NCBI RefSeq assembly: GCF_028583725.1 | Contig: NZ_CP110680.1 | Span: 2,666,001 to 2,730,000 of the forward strand | Reading direction: 5' to 3' | Length of the DNA: 64,000 bases | Origin: Cellulomonas fimi | GTDB taxonomy: Bacteria; Actinomycetota; Actinomycetes; Actinomycetales; Cellulomonadaceae | Part shown: positions 31,717 through 41,298 of the stretch, in pieces | Layout of the letters: each line of letters starts with the position of its first letter | Numbering within the stretch: position 1 is the first letter of the stretch | Translations under genes and position numbers: made by a program | The notes under the pieces: generated by a model | Seen by the model: only the letters and a program-made list of their open reading frames with translations | Databases searched by the model: none | Told to the model about the DNA's origin: nothing

Positions 31717-32757
31717 TCAGAAGTCGACGGGTGCCGGGGCGTCCGCCGGCGCGTCGACACGGGCTCCGACGCCGAGCTTCTCCTTGATCTTCTTGTCGAT
31801 CTCGTCCGCGAGGTCAGGGTTGTCCTTGAGGAACTTGCGGGCGTTCTCCTTGCCCTGGCCGAGCTGATCGCCCTCGTACGTGTACCAGGCACCCGACTTG
31901 CGGACGAAGCCGTGCTCGACGCCGAGGTCGATGAGGCTGCCCTCGCGGGAGATGCCGACGCCGTAGAGGATGTCGAACTCGGCCTGCTTGAACGGCGGCG
32001 CCATCTTGTTCTTGACGATCTTCACGCGCGTGCGGTTGCCGACCGCGTCGGTACCCTCCTTGAGGGTCTCGATGCGGCGGATGTCCATGCGCACGGACGC
32101 GTAGAACTTGAGCGCCTTGCCACCGGTCGTCGTCTCGGGCGAGCCGAAGAACACGCCGATCTTCTCGCGCAGCTGGTTGATGAAGATCGCGGTCGTGCCG
32201 GACGCGTTGAGCGCGCCCGTGATCTTGCGCAGCGCCTGCGACATGAGGCGCGCCTGGAGGCCGACGTGGCTGTCGCCCATCTCGCCCTCGATCTCGGCCT
32301 TGGGCACGAGCGCCGCGACCGAGTCGATGACGATGATGTCGATCGCTCCCGAGCGGATCAGCATGTCCATGATCTCGAGCGCCTGCTCGCCGGTGTCCGG
32401 CTGCGAGACCAGCAGCGCGTCGGTGTCGACGCCGAGCTTCTTGGCGTACTCCGGGTCGAGCGCGTGCTCCGCGTCGATGAACGCCGCGATACCGCCCGCC
32501 TTCTGCGCGTTCGCGACCGCGTGCAGCGCGACCGTCGTCTTGCCGGAGGACTCGGGGCCGTAGACCTCGATGATGCGGCCGCGCGGCAGGCCGCCGATGC
32601 CGAGCGCCACGTCGAGCGCGATGGAGCCGGTCGGGATGACCTCGACCGGCGGGCGTCCCTCGTCGCCGAGGCGCATGATCGAGCCCTTGCCGAACTGGCG
32701 GTCGATCTGGCTGAGAGCGGCCTCGAGGGCCTTCTCGCGGTCCTGGGGTGCGGGCAT
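31717..32757 (-). CDS. recA: Recombinase RecA
   Basis: Strand-exchange ATPase and coprotease for LexA. The 346-aa protein has Walker A GPESSGKT (67–74), Walker [13 protein letters not shown] (~140), catalytic Glu in [20 protein letters not shown], and the L2 region [18 protein letters not shown]. The acidic/Pro-rich tail ends ADAPAPVDF. There is no intein, unlike in some mycobacteria. The ATG at 32757 has GAGGTGGAAC upstream and gives the canonical [12 protein letters not shown] start. A perfect SOS box lies 178 nt upstream. recX follows 8 nt after the stop. The DUF3046 gene of the classical actinobacterial recA neighbourhood is 3.2 kb upstream, separated by two other genes. Confidence 0.98.
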   Translation of the reverse strand: MPAPQDREKALEAALSQIDRQFGKGSIMRLGDEGRPPVEVIPTGSIALDVALGIGGLPRGRIIEVYGPESSGKTTVALHAVANAQKAGGIAAFIDAEHALDPEYAKKLGVDTDALLVSQPDTGEQALEIMDMLIRSGAIDIIVIDSVAALVPKAEIEGEMGDSHVGLQARLMSQALRKITGALNASGTTAIFINQLREKIGVFFGSPETTTGGKALKFYASVRMDIRRIETLKEGTDAVGNRTRVKIVKNKMAPPFKQAEFDILYGVGISREGSLIDLGVEHGFVRKSGAWYTYEGDQLGQGKENARKFLKDNPDLADEIDKKIKEKLGVGARVDAPADAPAPVDF

Positions 32758-32924
32758 GTTCCACCTCGTCGTTCGAGCAGCGTCCGGCTGCGCCTGCGGG
32801 GGCTGGTCTTCGTCGTGGGTGACGCTATGCCCGACCACCGACACACCGGCCGCTCCCCCGTCAGCCTCGTGGACCGGCACCGCCGGACGGGGGCTGTGGA
32901 CGGCTCGGCCGTGTCACCCGCGGA

Positions 32925-32949
32925 CGACGATACCCGAACACGTGTTCGA
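32925..32949 (-). promoter_or_regulatory. recA promoter with SOS box
   Basis: CGAACACGTGTTCG (32935–32948) is a perfect LexA operator. On the minus strand it is followed by GG and TATCGT (32927–32932), a TAnnnT -10, so the operator lies in the -35 to -10 spacer. This leaves a leader of about 160 nt before recA. Confidence 0.85.
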
Positions 32950-33038
32950 CGCGACGCGACACGCCGCGCGCGTCCGGAGTCCTGGCGCACGTCCGTGCAC
33001 GCCGCGCTCCGGCGGCCGGACCGGTCGCGCCGGCGGCC

Positions 33039-33833
33039 TCACCCCGCGGCGGCGCCCGCGACGTCCACCACGTCCCCCGGCGCCAGCACGTGCACCCGGC
33101 ACCGCGGCGCGAACCGCTCCGCCGCGTGCGCGAACGCCGGTCCCGCGCGGTCCATCCAGCCCGGCGGGAGCCGGCGCGAGGCCGGTGCGTGCAGCGTCCC
33201 CCAGTGCACCGGGACCGCCGACCGCGCACCGACGAGCGCGCACGCCCGCGCGGCCTGCACCGCGTCCATGTGCCCGCCCGACAGGCGTGGCCCCCACCCG
33301 CCGACGGGCACGAGCGCCAGGTCCACGGGGCCGCCGAGCAGCGCGGGCACGTCCGCCATCGCGGCGAACGGCGCGGTGTCGCCCGCGAACCACACGCGTC
33401 CCGACGGCGCGTCCACGAGGAACCCGTGCGCGGTGTTGGGCCGGTGCGGCATGGGCCTGTCGGCGTGCACCGCGGGCGCGAGCCGCACCCGGACGTCGGA
33501 GCCGGGCACCGACCACCACACGTGGTCGGGCAGGCCCAGGGCGCCGTCGATGCCGTGCGCGCGCAGCCAGCGCGCGTTCGCGGGCGCCGACAGGACCGGC
33601 GCCCCGGGCAGCAGGCGCAGCGAGCCGAGCTCGGCGTGGTCGTGGTGCATGTGGGACAGGAGCACCGCGTCGGCGTCCTCCCAGTGCGCCGGGTCGGGCG
33701 CCTCGCCCCGGCGCCGCAGCAGCCCGGCGTTGCCGCGCAGCAGCGGGTCGGTGAGGAGCCGCACGCCGTCCACGTCGAGCGCGACCGTGGCGTGGCCGAG
33801 CCAGCGGACCCGCAGCGCGCCGCGTGCCGTCAC
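33039..33833 (-). CDS. Metallo-beta-lactamase-fold hydrolase (UlaG/NAPE-PLD-like)
   Basis: A 264-aa MBL-fold enzyme with the metal motif LLSHMHHDH (~75–83), a further metal His in VHADRPMPHRPN, Asp in VWFAGDTAPF (~155) and VPVHWGTLHAP (~205). The N-terminus VRWLGHATVALDVDGVRLLTDPL is typical of the UlaG/RomA-like group acting on phosphodiester or lactone bonds. The GTG at 33833 overlaps the stop of the upstream membrane AlkP gene (GTGA), so the two products probably act in one pathway. It is cytosolic, with no signal peptide. Substrate unknown; a lipid-headgroup or nucleotide phosphodiester is a reasonable guess only. Confidence 0.85.
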   Translation of the reverse strand: MTARGALRVRWLGHATVALDVDGVRLLTDPLLRGNAGLLRRRGEAPDPAHWEDADAVLLSHMHHDHAELGSLRLLPGAPVLSAPANARWLRAHGIDGALGLPDHVWWSVPGSDVRVRLAPAVHADRPMPHRPNTAHGFLVDAPSGRVWFAGDTAPFAAMADVPALLGGPVDLALVPVGGWGPRLSGGHMDAVQAARACALVGARSAVPVHWGTLHAPASRRLPPGWMDRAGPAFAHAAERFAPRCRVHVLAPGDVVDVAGAAAG

Positions 33834-35914
33834 GGGCGCAGCCCCGCGGCCGTCGCCCACCGGACGAGCTGGGCGTGCACCTGCTCCGCGCCGACGAGCA
33901 TCCGGCGCGGCCCGACGTCCTCGCGCAGGTCGTCGTCGAGCGCCCAGTCGGTCGGGTGCAGCAGGAGCGCGCGGTTCTGGTCCCCGCCGATGCCGCCGTG
34001 CGAGCCGACCTGCCCCTCGAACGCGTGCACGTGCCCGCGGTCGGACACGGTGGACACGAGCAGGAGGTCGCCCGAGTGCGCGAGCCGCGCGGCGCGCACG
34101 AGGTCGGCGCGCCCTCGCGGGCCGTACGGCGCGAGCGGGTCCTCGCCCTCGGGCTCGGCACCGTCCTGCTCCAGCAGCACGAGGCCGCGCGGACCGATCG
34201 CGACGAGCCCGCGGTCACGCGTGTCGGCGACGACGACCCCGACGGTCGGCACGGCCGCGAGCCCGGCGACGAGCCCCGGCCACCGCTCCTGGAGGTCCTC
34301 CAGCGCGAGCCGGTGCGACGCGTGCGGGAACCACACGAGCCCCAGGTTGCCCGAGCCCACGACGACGACCTCGGGCACCTCGCCGTCGGCCGCGGCCTCC
34401 CGTGCGTCGCGCGCGTCCGGCCCGACCACCGTCGCCGTGCGCCCGCCGCCGAACGCCGACGTGAGCAGCGCGTTCAGCGGCCCCCAGTCCTCGCCGGTCC
34501 CGCTCTGGACCCCCGGCGCCGCGGGGGCCGCCATGAGGGCCCGCACGGTGTCGAGCAGGCTGCGTCCCTCGACGTCCTCGAACGTCGCCCCGAGCGCCTG
34601 CCCGTGGTCGGACAGCACGACGACCCGGTACGCGCGCGGCGCGACGGCGCACACCGCCTCGAGGGTCCGCAGGACCCGGTCGAGCCCTTCGAGCGAGCGC
34701 ATCGACTCCGGTCGGGTCGGGCCCGCGTGGTGCGCGATCTCGTCGTAGTCGACGAGGTCGACGAAGATCGTCGGGTCGCCGCGCATGAGCGCCTCGGCGA
34801 CGAGGGACGTCGACAGGTCCCGCATGAGCACGTTCGTGACGCCGCGCAGCACCACGTACCAGCCGCCTCGCGAGATCCGCGGCCGCACGTCGCGCACACG
34901 CTGCCGGCGCGCCTGGTAGAGCTCCTTGACCATCTCCCCCAGCGACAGGCTGACCGCGCGCGCGAGGACGAACGGGCTCGCGAAGAACCGCAGGAACGAC
35001 GGTCCCGGCCCGAGCCCGGCGCGCTCGCCGTCGGGCCCGCGGCTGCGCGTGCGGCTCATGACGACGTACGCGGCGGACGCGTCGCCGGAGAACATCGTCG
35101 ACACCGCCGTCCCGCCACCCGCGAGCAGGCCCTTGCCGGTCGTCAGGCGCGTCTCGACGAGCGCCGCGTCGACGGGGTGGTTCGTGACGACCAGCCGGCC
35201 GAGACCACGGTCCCACCAGCGGAACGCCGGGATCTGCGTGGAGTCGCCGTGCAGGAGACCCGCCTGGCTCGCGGGCGTCGTCGACGGCACGCGTGCCCAC
35301 CACTGCTCGAGCCGGTGCGACCCGTCGGTCAGCCAGCGCTGGATCGTCGGGGCCAGACCCGCCTCGATGGCCTGCTGCAGCACGGGCTCGGCGACCCCGT
35401 CGAGCTGGACGACGAGCATGCCCGCCTGCCGCGTGCCGTCGGGCACCGCGCCGGACCTGCGGGCGTGCCGACGCGCCCGGCGCAGGACGTCGGCGATGAC
35501 GTAGTCGCTGTCGTTCGCGCCCCAGACCCAGCGCGCCGCGGCCATGACGACCGCCGTGACGACCAGGACGGCCGCGGTCGCCCACGCCGAGTCGAGCGCG
35601 ATCCCGGGCGCGTAGGCGAGGGCGACCCACGCGACCGCGACCTGGACGACGAGCCCCGCGACCAGCGCGCCCATCGCCCCCGCGACGGCGGCGAACCAGC
35701 GCAGCGGCGCCCGCAGCGCCAGGTCGCCCACGGCGACCGCGAGCGCGACGACCACGACGCCGAGCGGCGACGCGGCAGTGACCCCGTCGACGAGCGCGAT
35801 CGCGACGCCGAGCCCGAGCGCGGTCGTCGCGAGGCCGAGCAGGACGTCGCCCACGTCGGCGAGCGTCGGCACCCACCGGCGGGGTGGGCGGGCGGGACGC
35901 TCGGCGGCGGGCAT
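33830..35914 (-). CDS. Membrane-anchored alkaline-phosphatase-superfamily protein
   Basis: A 694-aa protein with a basic N-terminus, about four membrane segments (~20–150, for example ADVGDVLLGLATTALGLGVAIALV and AVLVVTAVVMAAARWVWG), then a large AlkP/phosphodiesterase-like domain. Metal and nucleophile regions are suggested by MLVVQLDGVAEP (~190), VPSTTPASQAGLLHG (~235), FVDLVDYDEIAHHAG (~390), VVLSDHGQA (~440) and SHGGIGGDQNRALLLHP (~645). The Thr in STTPASQ would be the nucleophile. The four-helix front resembles proteins sometimes labelled phage holin family, but this is not a phage gene. ATG at 35914, 9 nt after the DUF3046 stop position. Substrate unknown; a lipid or cell-wall phosphodiester is plausible. 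Confidence 0.8.
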   Translation of the reverse strand: MPAAERPARPPRRWVPTLADVGDVLLGLATTALGLGVAIALVDGVTAASPLGVVVVALAVAVGDLALRAPLRWFAAVAGAMGALVAGLVVQVAVAWVALAYAPGIALDSAWATAAVLVVTAVVMAAARWVWGANDSDYVIADVLRRARRHARRSGAVPDGTRQAGMLVVQLDGVAEPVLQQAIEAGLAPTIQRWLTDGSHRLEQWWARVPSTTPASQAGLLHGDSTQIPAFRWWDRGLGRLVVTNHPVDAALVETRLTTGKGLLAGGGTAVSTMFSGDASAAYVVMSRTRSRGPDGERAGLGPGPSFLRFFASPFVLARAVSLSLGEMVKELYQARRQRVRDVRPRISRGGWYVVLRGVTNVLMRDLSTSLVAEALMRGDPTIFVDLVDYDEIAHHAGPTRPESMRSLEGLDRVLRTLEAVCAVAPRAYRVVVLSDHGQALGATFEDVEGRSLLDTVRALMAAPAAPGVQSGTGEDWGPLNALLTSAFGGGRTATVVGPDARDAREAAADGEVPEVVVVGSGNLGLVWFPHASHRLALEDLQERWPGLVAGLAAVPTVGVVVADTRDRGLVAIGPRGLVLLEQDGAEPEGEDPLAPYGPRGRADLVRAARLAHSGDLLLVSTVSDRGHVHAFEGQVGSHGGIGGDQNRALLLHPTDWALDDDLREDVGPRRMLVGAEQVHAQLVRWATAAGLRP

Positions 35915-35922
35915 CGGCGGCG

Positions 35923-36156
35923 TCAGCGCCTCGGCGGGGCGGCGCGGTGCGGGTCGCTGCCCCAGCGGGCCGCGTCGGGGACGCCGAGGGCGTCGCACAG
36001 GGCGTGCCAGACGGTGCGCGGCTCCTCGCCGTCGTCGAGCGCTTGCTGCGCGGTCCGGTGGTCGAGCTCGCCGATGACGAGCTCGCGCACGAGCGCGCGA
36101 CCCTGGGCGCTGCCCAGCACGTCGTCGACCAGATCCCAGAACTCCCGGTACCTCAC
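35923..36156 (-). CDS. DUF3046 family protein
   Basis: A 77-aa protein of the DUF3046 family, which in Mycobacterium (Rv2738c) lies immediately upstream of recA. The sequence (VRYREFWDLVDDVLGSAQG, ELVIGELDHRTAQQALDDG, TVWHALCDALGVP) is helical and acidic with no catalytic motif. Here the AlkP and MBL genes lie between it and recA. GTG at 36156 lies 7 nt from CAGGCT, and no ribosome binding site is seen. Its -35 position falls exactly on one arm of a 13-bp inverted repeat shared with divergent lhr. Function unknown. Confidence 0.85.
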   Translation of the reverse strand: MRYREFWDLVDDVLGSAQGRALVRELVIGELDHRTAQQALDDGEEPRTVWHALCDALGVPDAARWGSDPHRAAPPRR

Positions 36157-36163
36157 GGGCCAC

Positions 36164-36169
36164 AGCCTG
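36164..36169 (-). promoter_or_regulatory. Candidate -10 CAGGCT, DUF3046 gene
   Basis: CAGGCT lies 7 nt before the GTG at 36156. The matching -35 position (36187–36192) coincides with the left arm of the inverted repeat. Confidence 0.4.
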
Positions 36170-36186
36170 CCACCCCGCGGGCGCCG

Positions 36187-36229
36187 CGCCCACACCCGCG
36201 GCCGGGCGCGCGGAGGGCGGGTGTGGGCG
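36187..36229. promoter_or_regulatory. 13-bp inverted repeat between divergent DUF3046 and lhr promoters
   Basis: CGCCCACACCCGC (36187–36199) and GCGGGTGTGGGCG (36217–36229) are perfect inverted copies 17 nt apart. Each arm sits at the expected -35 position of one of the two divergent leaderless promoters. This is a candidate operator for shared control, or a cruciform. Confidence 0.6.
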
Positions 36230-36237
36230 CCGCCTGG

Positions 36238-36243
36238 CACGAT
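36238..36243 (+). promoter_or_regulatory. Candidate -10 CACGAT, leaderless lhr
   Basis: CACGAT, 6 nt, then the first of two GTG codons at 36250. No ribosome binding site. Confidence 0.4.
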
Positions 36244-36249
36244 GACGCG

Positions 36250-39200
36250 GTGGTGCTCTCCCGGTTCTCCGACGCGACGCAGGCGTGGTTCTCCGGCGCG
36301 TTCGAGCAGCCCACGGCCGCGCAGACCGGTGCGTGGACGGCGGTGTCGGGTGGCGAGCACGCGCTCGTCGTCGCACCGACCGGGTCCGGCAAGACGCTCG
36401 CGGCGTTCCTCTGGGCGCTCGACGGGCTGCTCACGCAGGCACCACCGGACGACCCGGCCGCGCGGTGCCGCGTGGTGTACGTGTCGCCGCTCAAGGCCCT
36501 CGCGACGGACGTCGAGCGCAACCTCCGGTCCCCGCTGGTCGGCATCCGGCAGGCGGCGGCACGCCTGGGCCGCACGCTGCCCGACGTGACCGTCGGGATC
36601 CGCACGGGCGACACCCCGCCCGCGGAGCGGCGCGCGTTCGCGACGAAGCCGCCCGACATCCTCATCACGACGCCCGAGTCGCTGTACCTCGTGCTGACGT
36701 CGGCGGCGCGGTCGGGGCTCGCGGGCGTCCGGACGGTGATCGTCGACGAGATCCACGCGGTCGCGGGGACGAAGCGCGGCGCGCACCTGGCGCTGTCGCT
36801 CGAGCGTCTGGACGCGCTGCTGGACCGCCCGGACGGGCCGGGGCCCGTGCAGCGGATCGGCCTGTCGGCGACCGTGCGGCCCGTCGAGACGGTCGCGGAG
36901 TTCCTCGGGGGTGCGCGGCCCGCGGCGCAGGGCGGGCGCACGGTCACGGTCGTGCAGCCGCCGTCGACCAAGCGCATCGAGGTGGACGTCGTCGTGCCGG
37001 TCCCGGACCTCACCGAGCTCGGGACCGTTCCGGGCGCGGACGCCCCGCTGCCCGACCTCGACCTCAGCGGCACCGCGGACCGGCCGCTCGCACGGCCGTC
37101 GATCTGGCCGCACGTCGAGGAGCGCGTGGTCGACCTCGTGGCCGACCACCGCTCGACGCTGGTGTTCACGAACTCGCGGCGTGGCGCGGAGCGGCTCACG
37201 GCACGCATCAACGAGGTGTGGGCGGGCCGTCAGGGCGAGGACGTGCCCGACCCCGGCACGCTGCGGCCCGCGGCGGTGCCCGCACAGTCCGGCACGGCCG
37301 TCGGCGTCGACACCCGGACGGCCGAGACGATCCTGGCGCGCGCGCACCACGGCTCGATGAGCCGCGCGGAGCGCACCCGCACGGAGTCCGAGCTCAAGGC
37401 CGGGCGGCTGCCCGCGGTCGTCGCGACGAGCTCGCTCGAGCTCGGCATCGACATGGGCGCCGTCGACCTCGTCGTGCAGGTCGGCTCTCCCCCGTCGGTC
37501 GCGAGCGGCCTGCAGCGCGTGGGGCGCGCGGGCCACCAGGTGGGTGCCGTGTCACGCGGGGTCGTGTTCCCGACGTTCCGCGGCGAGCTCGTCCCGGCCG
37601 CCGTCACGGCGGAACGCATGCGCGGCGGCGTGCTCGAGCCGCTGTCGGTGCCGCGCAACCCGCTCGACGTGCTCGCGCAGCAGGTCGTGGCGATGGTCGC
37701 GACCGACGACTGGTCGGTCGACGACCTCGCGGCCGTGGTCCGTCGCGCCGGCCCGTTCGCGACGCTCGGCGACGCGACGCTGCGCGCCGTCCTCGACATG
37801 CTCGCGGGCCGCTACCCGAGCGAGGAGTTCGCGGAGCTCCGGCCGCGGCTGGTGTGGGACCGCGTGACCGACACGCTGACCGCCCGCCCGGGCGCGCTGC
37901 GGCTCGCCGTCACGAGCGGCGGCACCATCCCGGACCGCGGCCTGTTCGGCGTGTTCCTCGCGAGCGGCGCGACGACGAGCGACGTGCCGGTCGACGCCGA
38001 GCGCACGGGCGGGCGCGTGCGCGGCGGACGGCGCGTCGGCGAGCTCGACGAGGAGATGGTCTACGAGTCGCGCGTGGGCGACACGTTCACGCTCGGGTCG
38101 AGCACCTGGCGCATCGACGACATCACGCCGGACCGCGTGCTCGTGACCCCCGCGCCGGGCGTCCCCGGGCGCCTGCCGTTCTGGAAGGGCGACGCGCAGG
38201 GGCGGCCCGCGGAGCTCGGGCGTGCGATGGGCGCGTGGGTGCGCGAGCTCGGCACGCTGCCGGAGCCCGCCGCCCGCGCGCGCGTCGAGGCGGCCGGCCT
38301 GGACCCCTGGGCGGCCGACAACCTGCTCACGTACCTGGGCGAGCAGCGCGCGTCGACGGGCGACCTGCCGACCGACACGGTGCTGGTCGTCGAGCGGTTC
38401 CGGGACGAGATCGGCGACTGGCGCGTGGTGCTGCACTCCCCCTACGGGGCACGCGTGCACGCGCCCTGGGCGATCGTCGTGGGGGCGCGGCTGCGCGAGC
38501 GGTACGGGGTCGACGCGGCCGCGATGCACGCGGACGACGGCATCGTGCTGCGGCTGCCCGACGTGCTCGGCGAGGACGCGTGGGCCGAGGGCGACGCGGA
38601 CGCCGGACCCGCGATCGGCCTCGACGACCTGCTCGTCGACCCGGACGAGGTGCTCGACACCGTGCGCTCGGAGCTCGGCTCGTCCGCCATGTTCGGCGCC
38701 CGGTTCCGCGAGGCCGCGAGCCGCGCGCTGCTGCTCCCGCGCCGCCGGCCCGACCGGCGCCAGCCGCTGTGGCAGCAGCGCCAGCGCTCGGCGCAGCTGC
38801 TGTCGGTCGCCGCGCAGTACCCCGACTTCCCGATCCTGCTGGAGGCCGTCCGCGAGTGCCTCCAGGACGACTTCGACACCGACGCACTGACGTCGCTCAT
38901 GCGCGACGTGGCGAACGGCCGCGTGCGCGTCGTCGAGGTCACGACGCCGCAGCCGTCGCCCTTCGCGCAGGCGCTGCTGTTCGGGTACACGGCGCAGTTC
39001 CTGTACGAGGGCGACGCGCCGCTCGCCGAGCGCCGGGCCGCGGCGCTCACGCTCGACCCGACCCTGCTCGCCGAGCTGCTCGGCCAGGGCGGCGAGTCGC
39101 AGCTCGCCGACCTGCTCGACCCCGCCGCGGTGGTCCGCACCGAGGCCGAGCTCGCGGGCACGGCCCCCGACCGGCAGGTGTCGTCGCTCGAGGGGCTCGC

Positions 39201-41232
39201 CGACGTCCTGCGCCGGCACGGCCCGGTCACGGTCGACGAGGCCGCACAGCGGGTCGTCGAGGACCACCGCTCCGACGTGCCCGCCTGGCTCGACGACCTC
39301 GCACGGGCCCGTCGCGCGATCCGCGTACGGCTCGGCGGCCTGCCGCCCGAGCGCGCCGAGCAGTGGGCGGCGGTCGAGGACGCGGGACGGCTGCGCGACG
39401 CGCTCGGCGTCGCCCTGCCCGTCGGCGTCCCCGAGGTGTTCACCGAGCTCGTCCCGGACCCCGTCGGGGACCTGCTGCGCCGGCACGCCCGCACCCGCGG
39501 GCCGTTCACGGCCGCGTCGGCCGCGGCGCGGTTCGGGTTCGGCGTCGCCGTCGTCGCCGACGCACTGCAGCGCATGGAGAGCGCGGGCGTCCTCGTGCAC
39601 GGCCGCCTGCGCCCCGACGAGCTCGGCGGGACGGGCGACGAGTTCTGCGACGCCCAGGTGCTGCGGACCCTGCGGCGACGGTCGCTCGCCGCGCTGCGCG
39701 CCCAGGTCGAGCCGGTCGACCCGCAGGCGCTGGGCGTGTTCCTGCCGCGCTGGCAGGGCGTCCAGCCGGTGCGGCTCCCGGGCCGGTCGGCGGGCACGGC
39801 GTCCCTGCGCGGGACGGACGGCGTCGCGCGCGTCGTCGAGCAGCTCGCGGGAGCGGCCCTGCCCGCGTCGGCCTGGGAGACGCACGTCCTGCCGGCCCGC
39901 GTCCCCGACTACGCGCCCTCGATGCTCGACGAGCTCACCGCCGCCGGGGAGGTGCTCTGGGCGGGGCACGGTGCGCTCGCCGGCCACGACGGCCTGGTGT
40001 CGCTGCACCCGACGTCCGTCGCCGACCTCACCCTGCCGCCTCCGCGGGAGCGCGACGCGGACGACCCGACCTCCACGGTCCTGCACGACGGCGTGCTCGA
40101 GGCGCTCGGCGGTGGCGGGGCGTGGTTCCTGCACCAGCTCGTCGAGCGGGTGCGCGCGACGTCGCCGGAGGAGGTCCCGCCGTCGTCGGGCGACGTCGCG
40201 ACCGCGCTGTGGGACCTCGTGTGGGCCGGGCTGGTGACGAACGACAGCCTCGCGCCGCTGCGGGGCTGGCTCGGCACCGGCACGACCGCGCACCGCACGC
40301 GGGCTCCGGCACCGCGCGGCAGGGCGCTCCGTCCGCGGCTGGGGCTGCGGGCCGGTCTGCGCGCGTACGCCACCGACGGCAGTGCGACGTCGGGCGTCGG
40401 TCCCGGCGGTCCGGCCGGCACGGGCGCGACGTCGGCGGCCGCCGCGGGAGGCCGGTGGTCGCTCCTGCCCCCGCGTGAGGCCGACCCGACCCTGCGCGCG
40501 CACGCGGCCGCCGCGCAGCTGCTCGACCGGCACGGCGTGCTGACGCGCGCGGTCGCCCCGTCGGAAGGGCTCGGGGCACGGTTCGCGGACGTGTACCGCG
40601 TGCTCACGGCGCTGGAGAACGGCGGCCAGGTGCGTCGCGGGTACTTCGTCGAGCGGCTCGGCGGGTCGCAGTTCGCGCTCCCGGGGGCCGTCGACCGGCT
40701 GCGGGTGGACGCGCAGGTCGTCGACCGGGCCGCGGAACGGGCGGCCGACGTCGCGGCCGACCCGCTCGGCGTGCCCGCGCGCGGCGACGGCGAGGGGCCG
40801 CTCGTCGTCGTGCTCGCGGCGACCGACCCCGCCAACCCGTACGGTGCCGCGCTCGCGTGGCCGAGCGGCGACGTCGACCGCGACACCCCGGCCGCCGGCT
40901 CCGACGGCACGCGCCCGGCCCCCGGACGACACCGCCCAGGCCGCAAGGCGGGCGCGCTCGTCGTCCTGGTCGACGGGGCGCTCGTCCTCTACCTCGAGCG
41001 CGGCGGACGCACCGCGCTGTCGTTCAGCGGCGACGCGGCGGTGCTCGAGGCTGCGGCGCACGGCCTCGCGGACGCCGTCCGGACGCGGCACACCGGGCGG
41101 CTCACGGTGACGCGCCTGGACGGTGCGGAGGTGCTCGCGGACGGCGCGCTGCACGGACCCGTCGGGCAGGCGCTCGTGACGGCCGGGTTCGCGCCGACGC
41201 CGCGCGGCCTGCGCCTGCGGGGACAGTCGTGA
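36250..41232 (+). CDS. lhr: Large helicase-related protein Lhr
   Basis: Superfamily 2 3'-5' DNA helicase of 1660 aa, full length with Lhr-Core and Lhr-CTD. Walker A PTGSGKTLAAFLW (~43), DEIH box VIVDEIHAV (~165), SATVRP motif III, TSSLELGIDMGAVDLVVQVGSP and QRVGRAGHQVG (~420) are all present. Winged-helix and beta-barrel Lhr-Core modules follow to ~residue 850, then the C-terminal half with several winged-helix units. Lhr unwinds RNA:DNA hybrids and is mitomycin-C-inducible in Mycobacterium, where it also neighbours nei2. Tandem GTG GTG start; the first is favoured by the CACGAT spacing. Two Ala/Gly/Pro-rich inserts (~1350–1400 and ~1540–1570) look like flexible linkers. Confidence 0.95.
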   Translation: MVLSRFSDATQAWFSGAFEQPTAAQTGAWTAVSGGEHALVVAPTGSGKTLAAFLWALDGLLTQAPPDDPAARCRVVYVSPLKALATDVERNLRSPLVGIRQAAARLGRTLPDVTVGIRTGDTPPAERRAFATKPPDILITTPESLYLVLTSAARSGLAGVRTVIVDEIHAVAGTKRGAHLALSLERLDALLDRPDGPGPVQRIGLSATVRPVETVAEFLGGARPAAQGGRTVTVVQPPSTKRIEVDVVVPVPDLTELGTVPGADAPLPDLDLSGTADRPLARPSIWPHVEERVVDLVADHRSTLVFTNSRRGAERLTARINEVWAGRQGEDVPDPGTLRPAAVPAQSGTAVGVDTRTAETILARAHHGSMSRAERTRTESELKAGRLPAVVATSSLELGIDMGAVDLVVQVGSPPSVASGLQRVGRAGHQVGAVSRGVVFPTFRGELVPAAVTAERMRGGVLEPLSVPRNPLDVLAQQVVAMVATDDWSVDDLAAVVRRAGPFATLGDATLRAVLDMLAGRYPSEEFAELRPRLVWDRVTDTLTARPGALRLAVTSGGTIPDRGLFGVFLASGATTSDVPVDAERTGGRVRGGRRVGELDEEMVYESRVGDTFTLGSSTWRIDDITPDRVLVTPAPGVPGRLPFWKGDAQGRPAELGRAMGAWVRELGTLPEPAARARVEAAGLDPWAADNLLTYLGEQRASTGDLPTDTVLVVERFRDEIGDWRVVLHSPYGARVHAPWAIVVGARLRERYGVDAAAMHADDGIVLRLPDVLGEDAWAEGDADAGPAIGLDDLLVDPDEVLDTVRSELGSSAMFGARFREAASRALLLPRRRPDRRQPLWQQRQRSAQLLSVAAQYPDFPILLEAVRECLQDDFDTDALTSLMRDVANGRVRVVEVTTPQPSPFAQALLFGYTAQFLYEGDAPLAERRAAALTLDPTLLAELLGQGGESQLADLLDPAAVVRTEAELAGTAPDRQVSSLEGLADVLRRHGPVTVDEAAQRVVEDHRSDVPAWLDDLARARRAIRVRLGGLPPERAEQWAAVEDAGRLRDALGVALPVGVPEVFTELVPDPVGDLLRRHARTRGPFTAASAAARFGFGVAVVADALQRMESAGVLVHGRLRPDELGGTGDEFCDAQVLRTLRRRSLAALRAQVEPVDPQALGVFLPRWQGVQPVRLPGRSAGTASLRGTDGVARVVEQLAGAALPASAWETHVLPARVPDYAPSMLDELTAAGEVLWAGHGALAGHDGLVSLHPTSVADLTLPPPRERDADDPTSTVLHDGVLEALGGGGAWFLHQLVERVRATSPEEVPPSSGDVATALWDLVWAGLVTNDSLAPLRGWLGTGTTAHRTRAPAPRGRALRPRLGLRAGLRAYATDGSATSGVGPGGPAGTGATSAAAAGGRWSLLPPREADPTLRAHAAAAQLLDRHGVLTRAVAPSEGLGARFADVYRVLTALENGGQVRRGYFVERLGGSQFALPGAVDRLRVDAQVVDRAAERAADVAADPLGVPARGDGEGPLVVVLAATDPANPYGAALAWPSGDVDRDTPAAGSDGTRPAPGRHRPGRKAGALVVLVDGALVLYLERGGRTALSFSGDAAVLEAAAHGLADAVRTRHTGRLTVTRLDGAEVLADGALHGPVGQALVTAGFAPTPRGLRLRGQS

Positions 41233-41298
41233 CCGTGGTCGCGCCACCGGCCCCCGACGCCGTCGTGGCGCGGGCGTCGTCACCGGGACGGACCGGCG

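Noticed and set aside
31912..34464. Plus-strand open frame of 850 codons opposite recA and the MBL gene
   Set aside because: Antisense to recA, whose identity is certain; no coherent protein family signal.
33830..35914. Phage holin annotation for the membrane AlkP protein
   Set aside because: Such labels come from the N-terminal four-helix part; the protein is 694 aa with an AlkP domain and sits among core genes with no phage neighbours.
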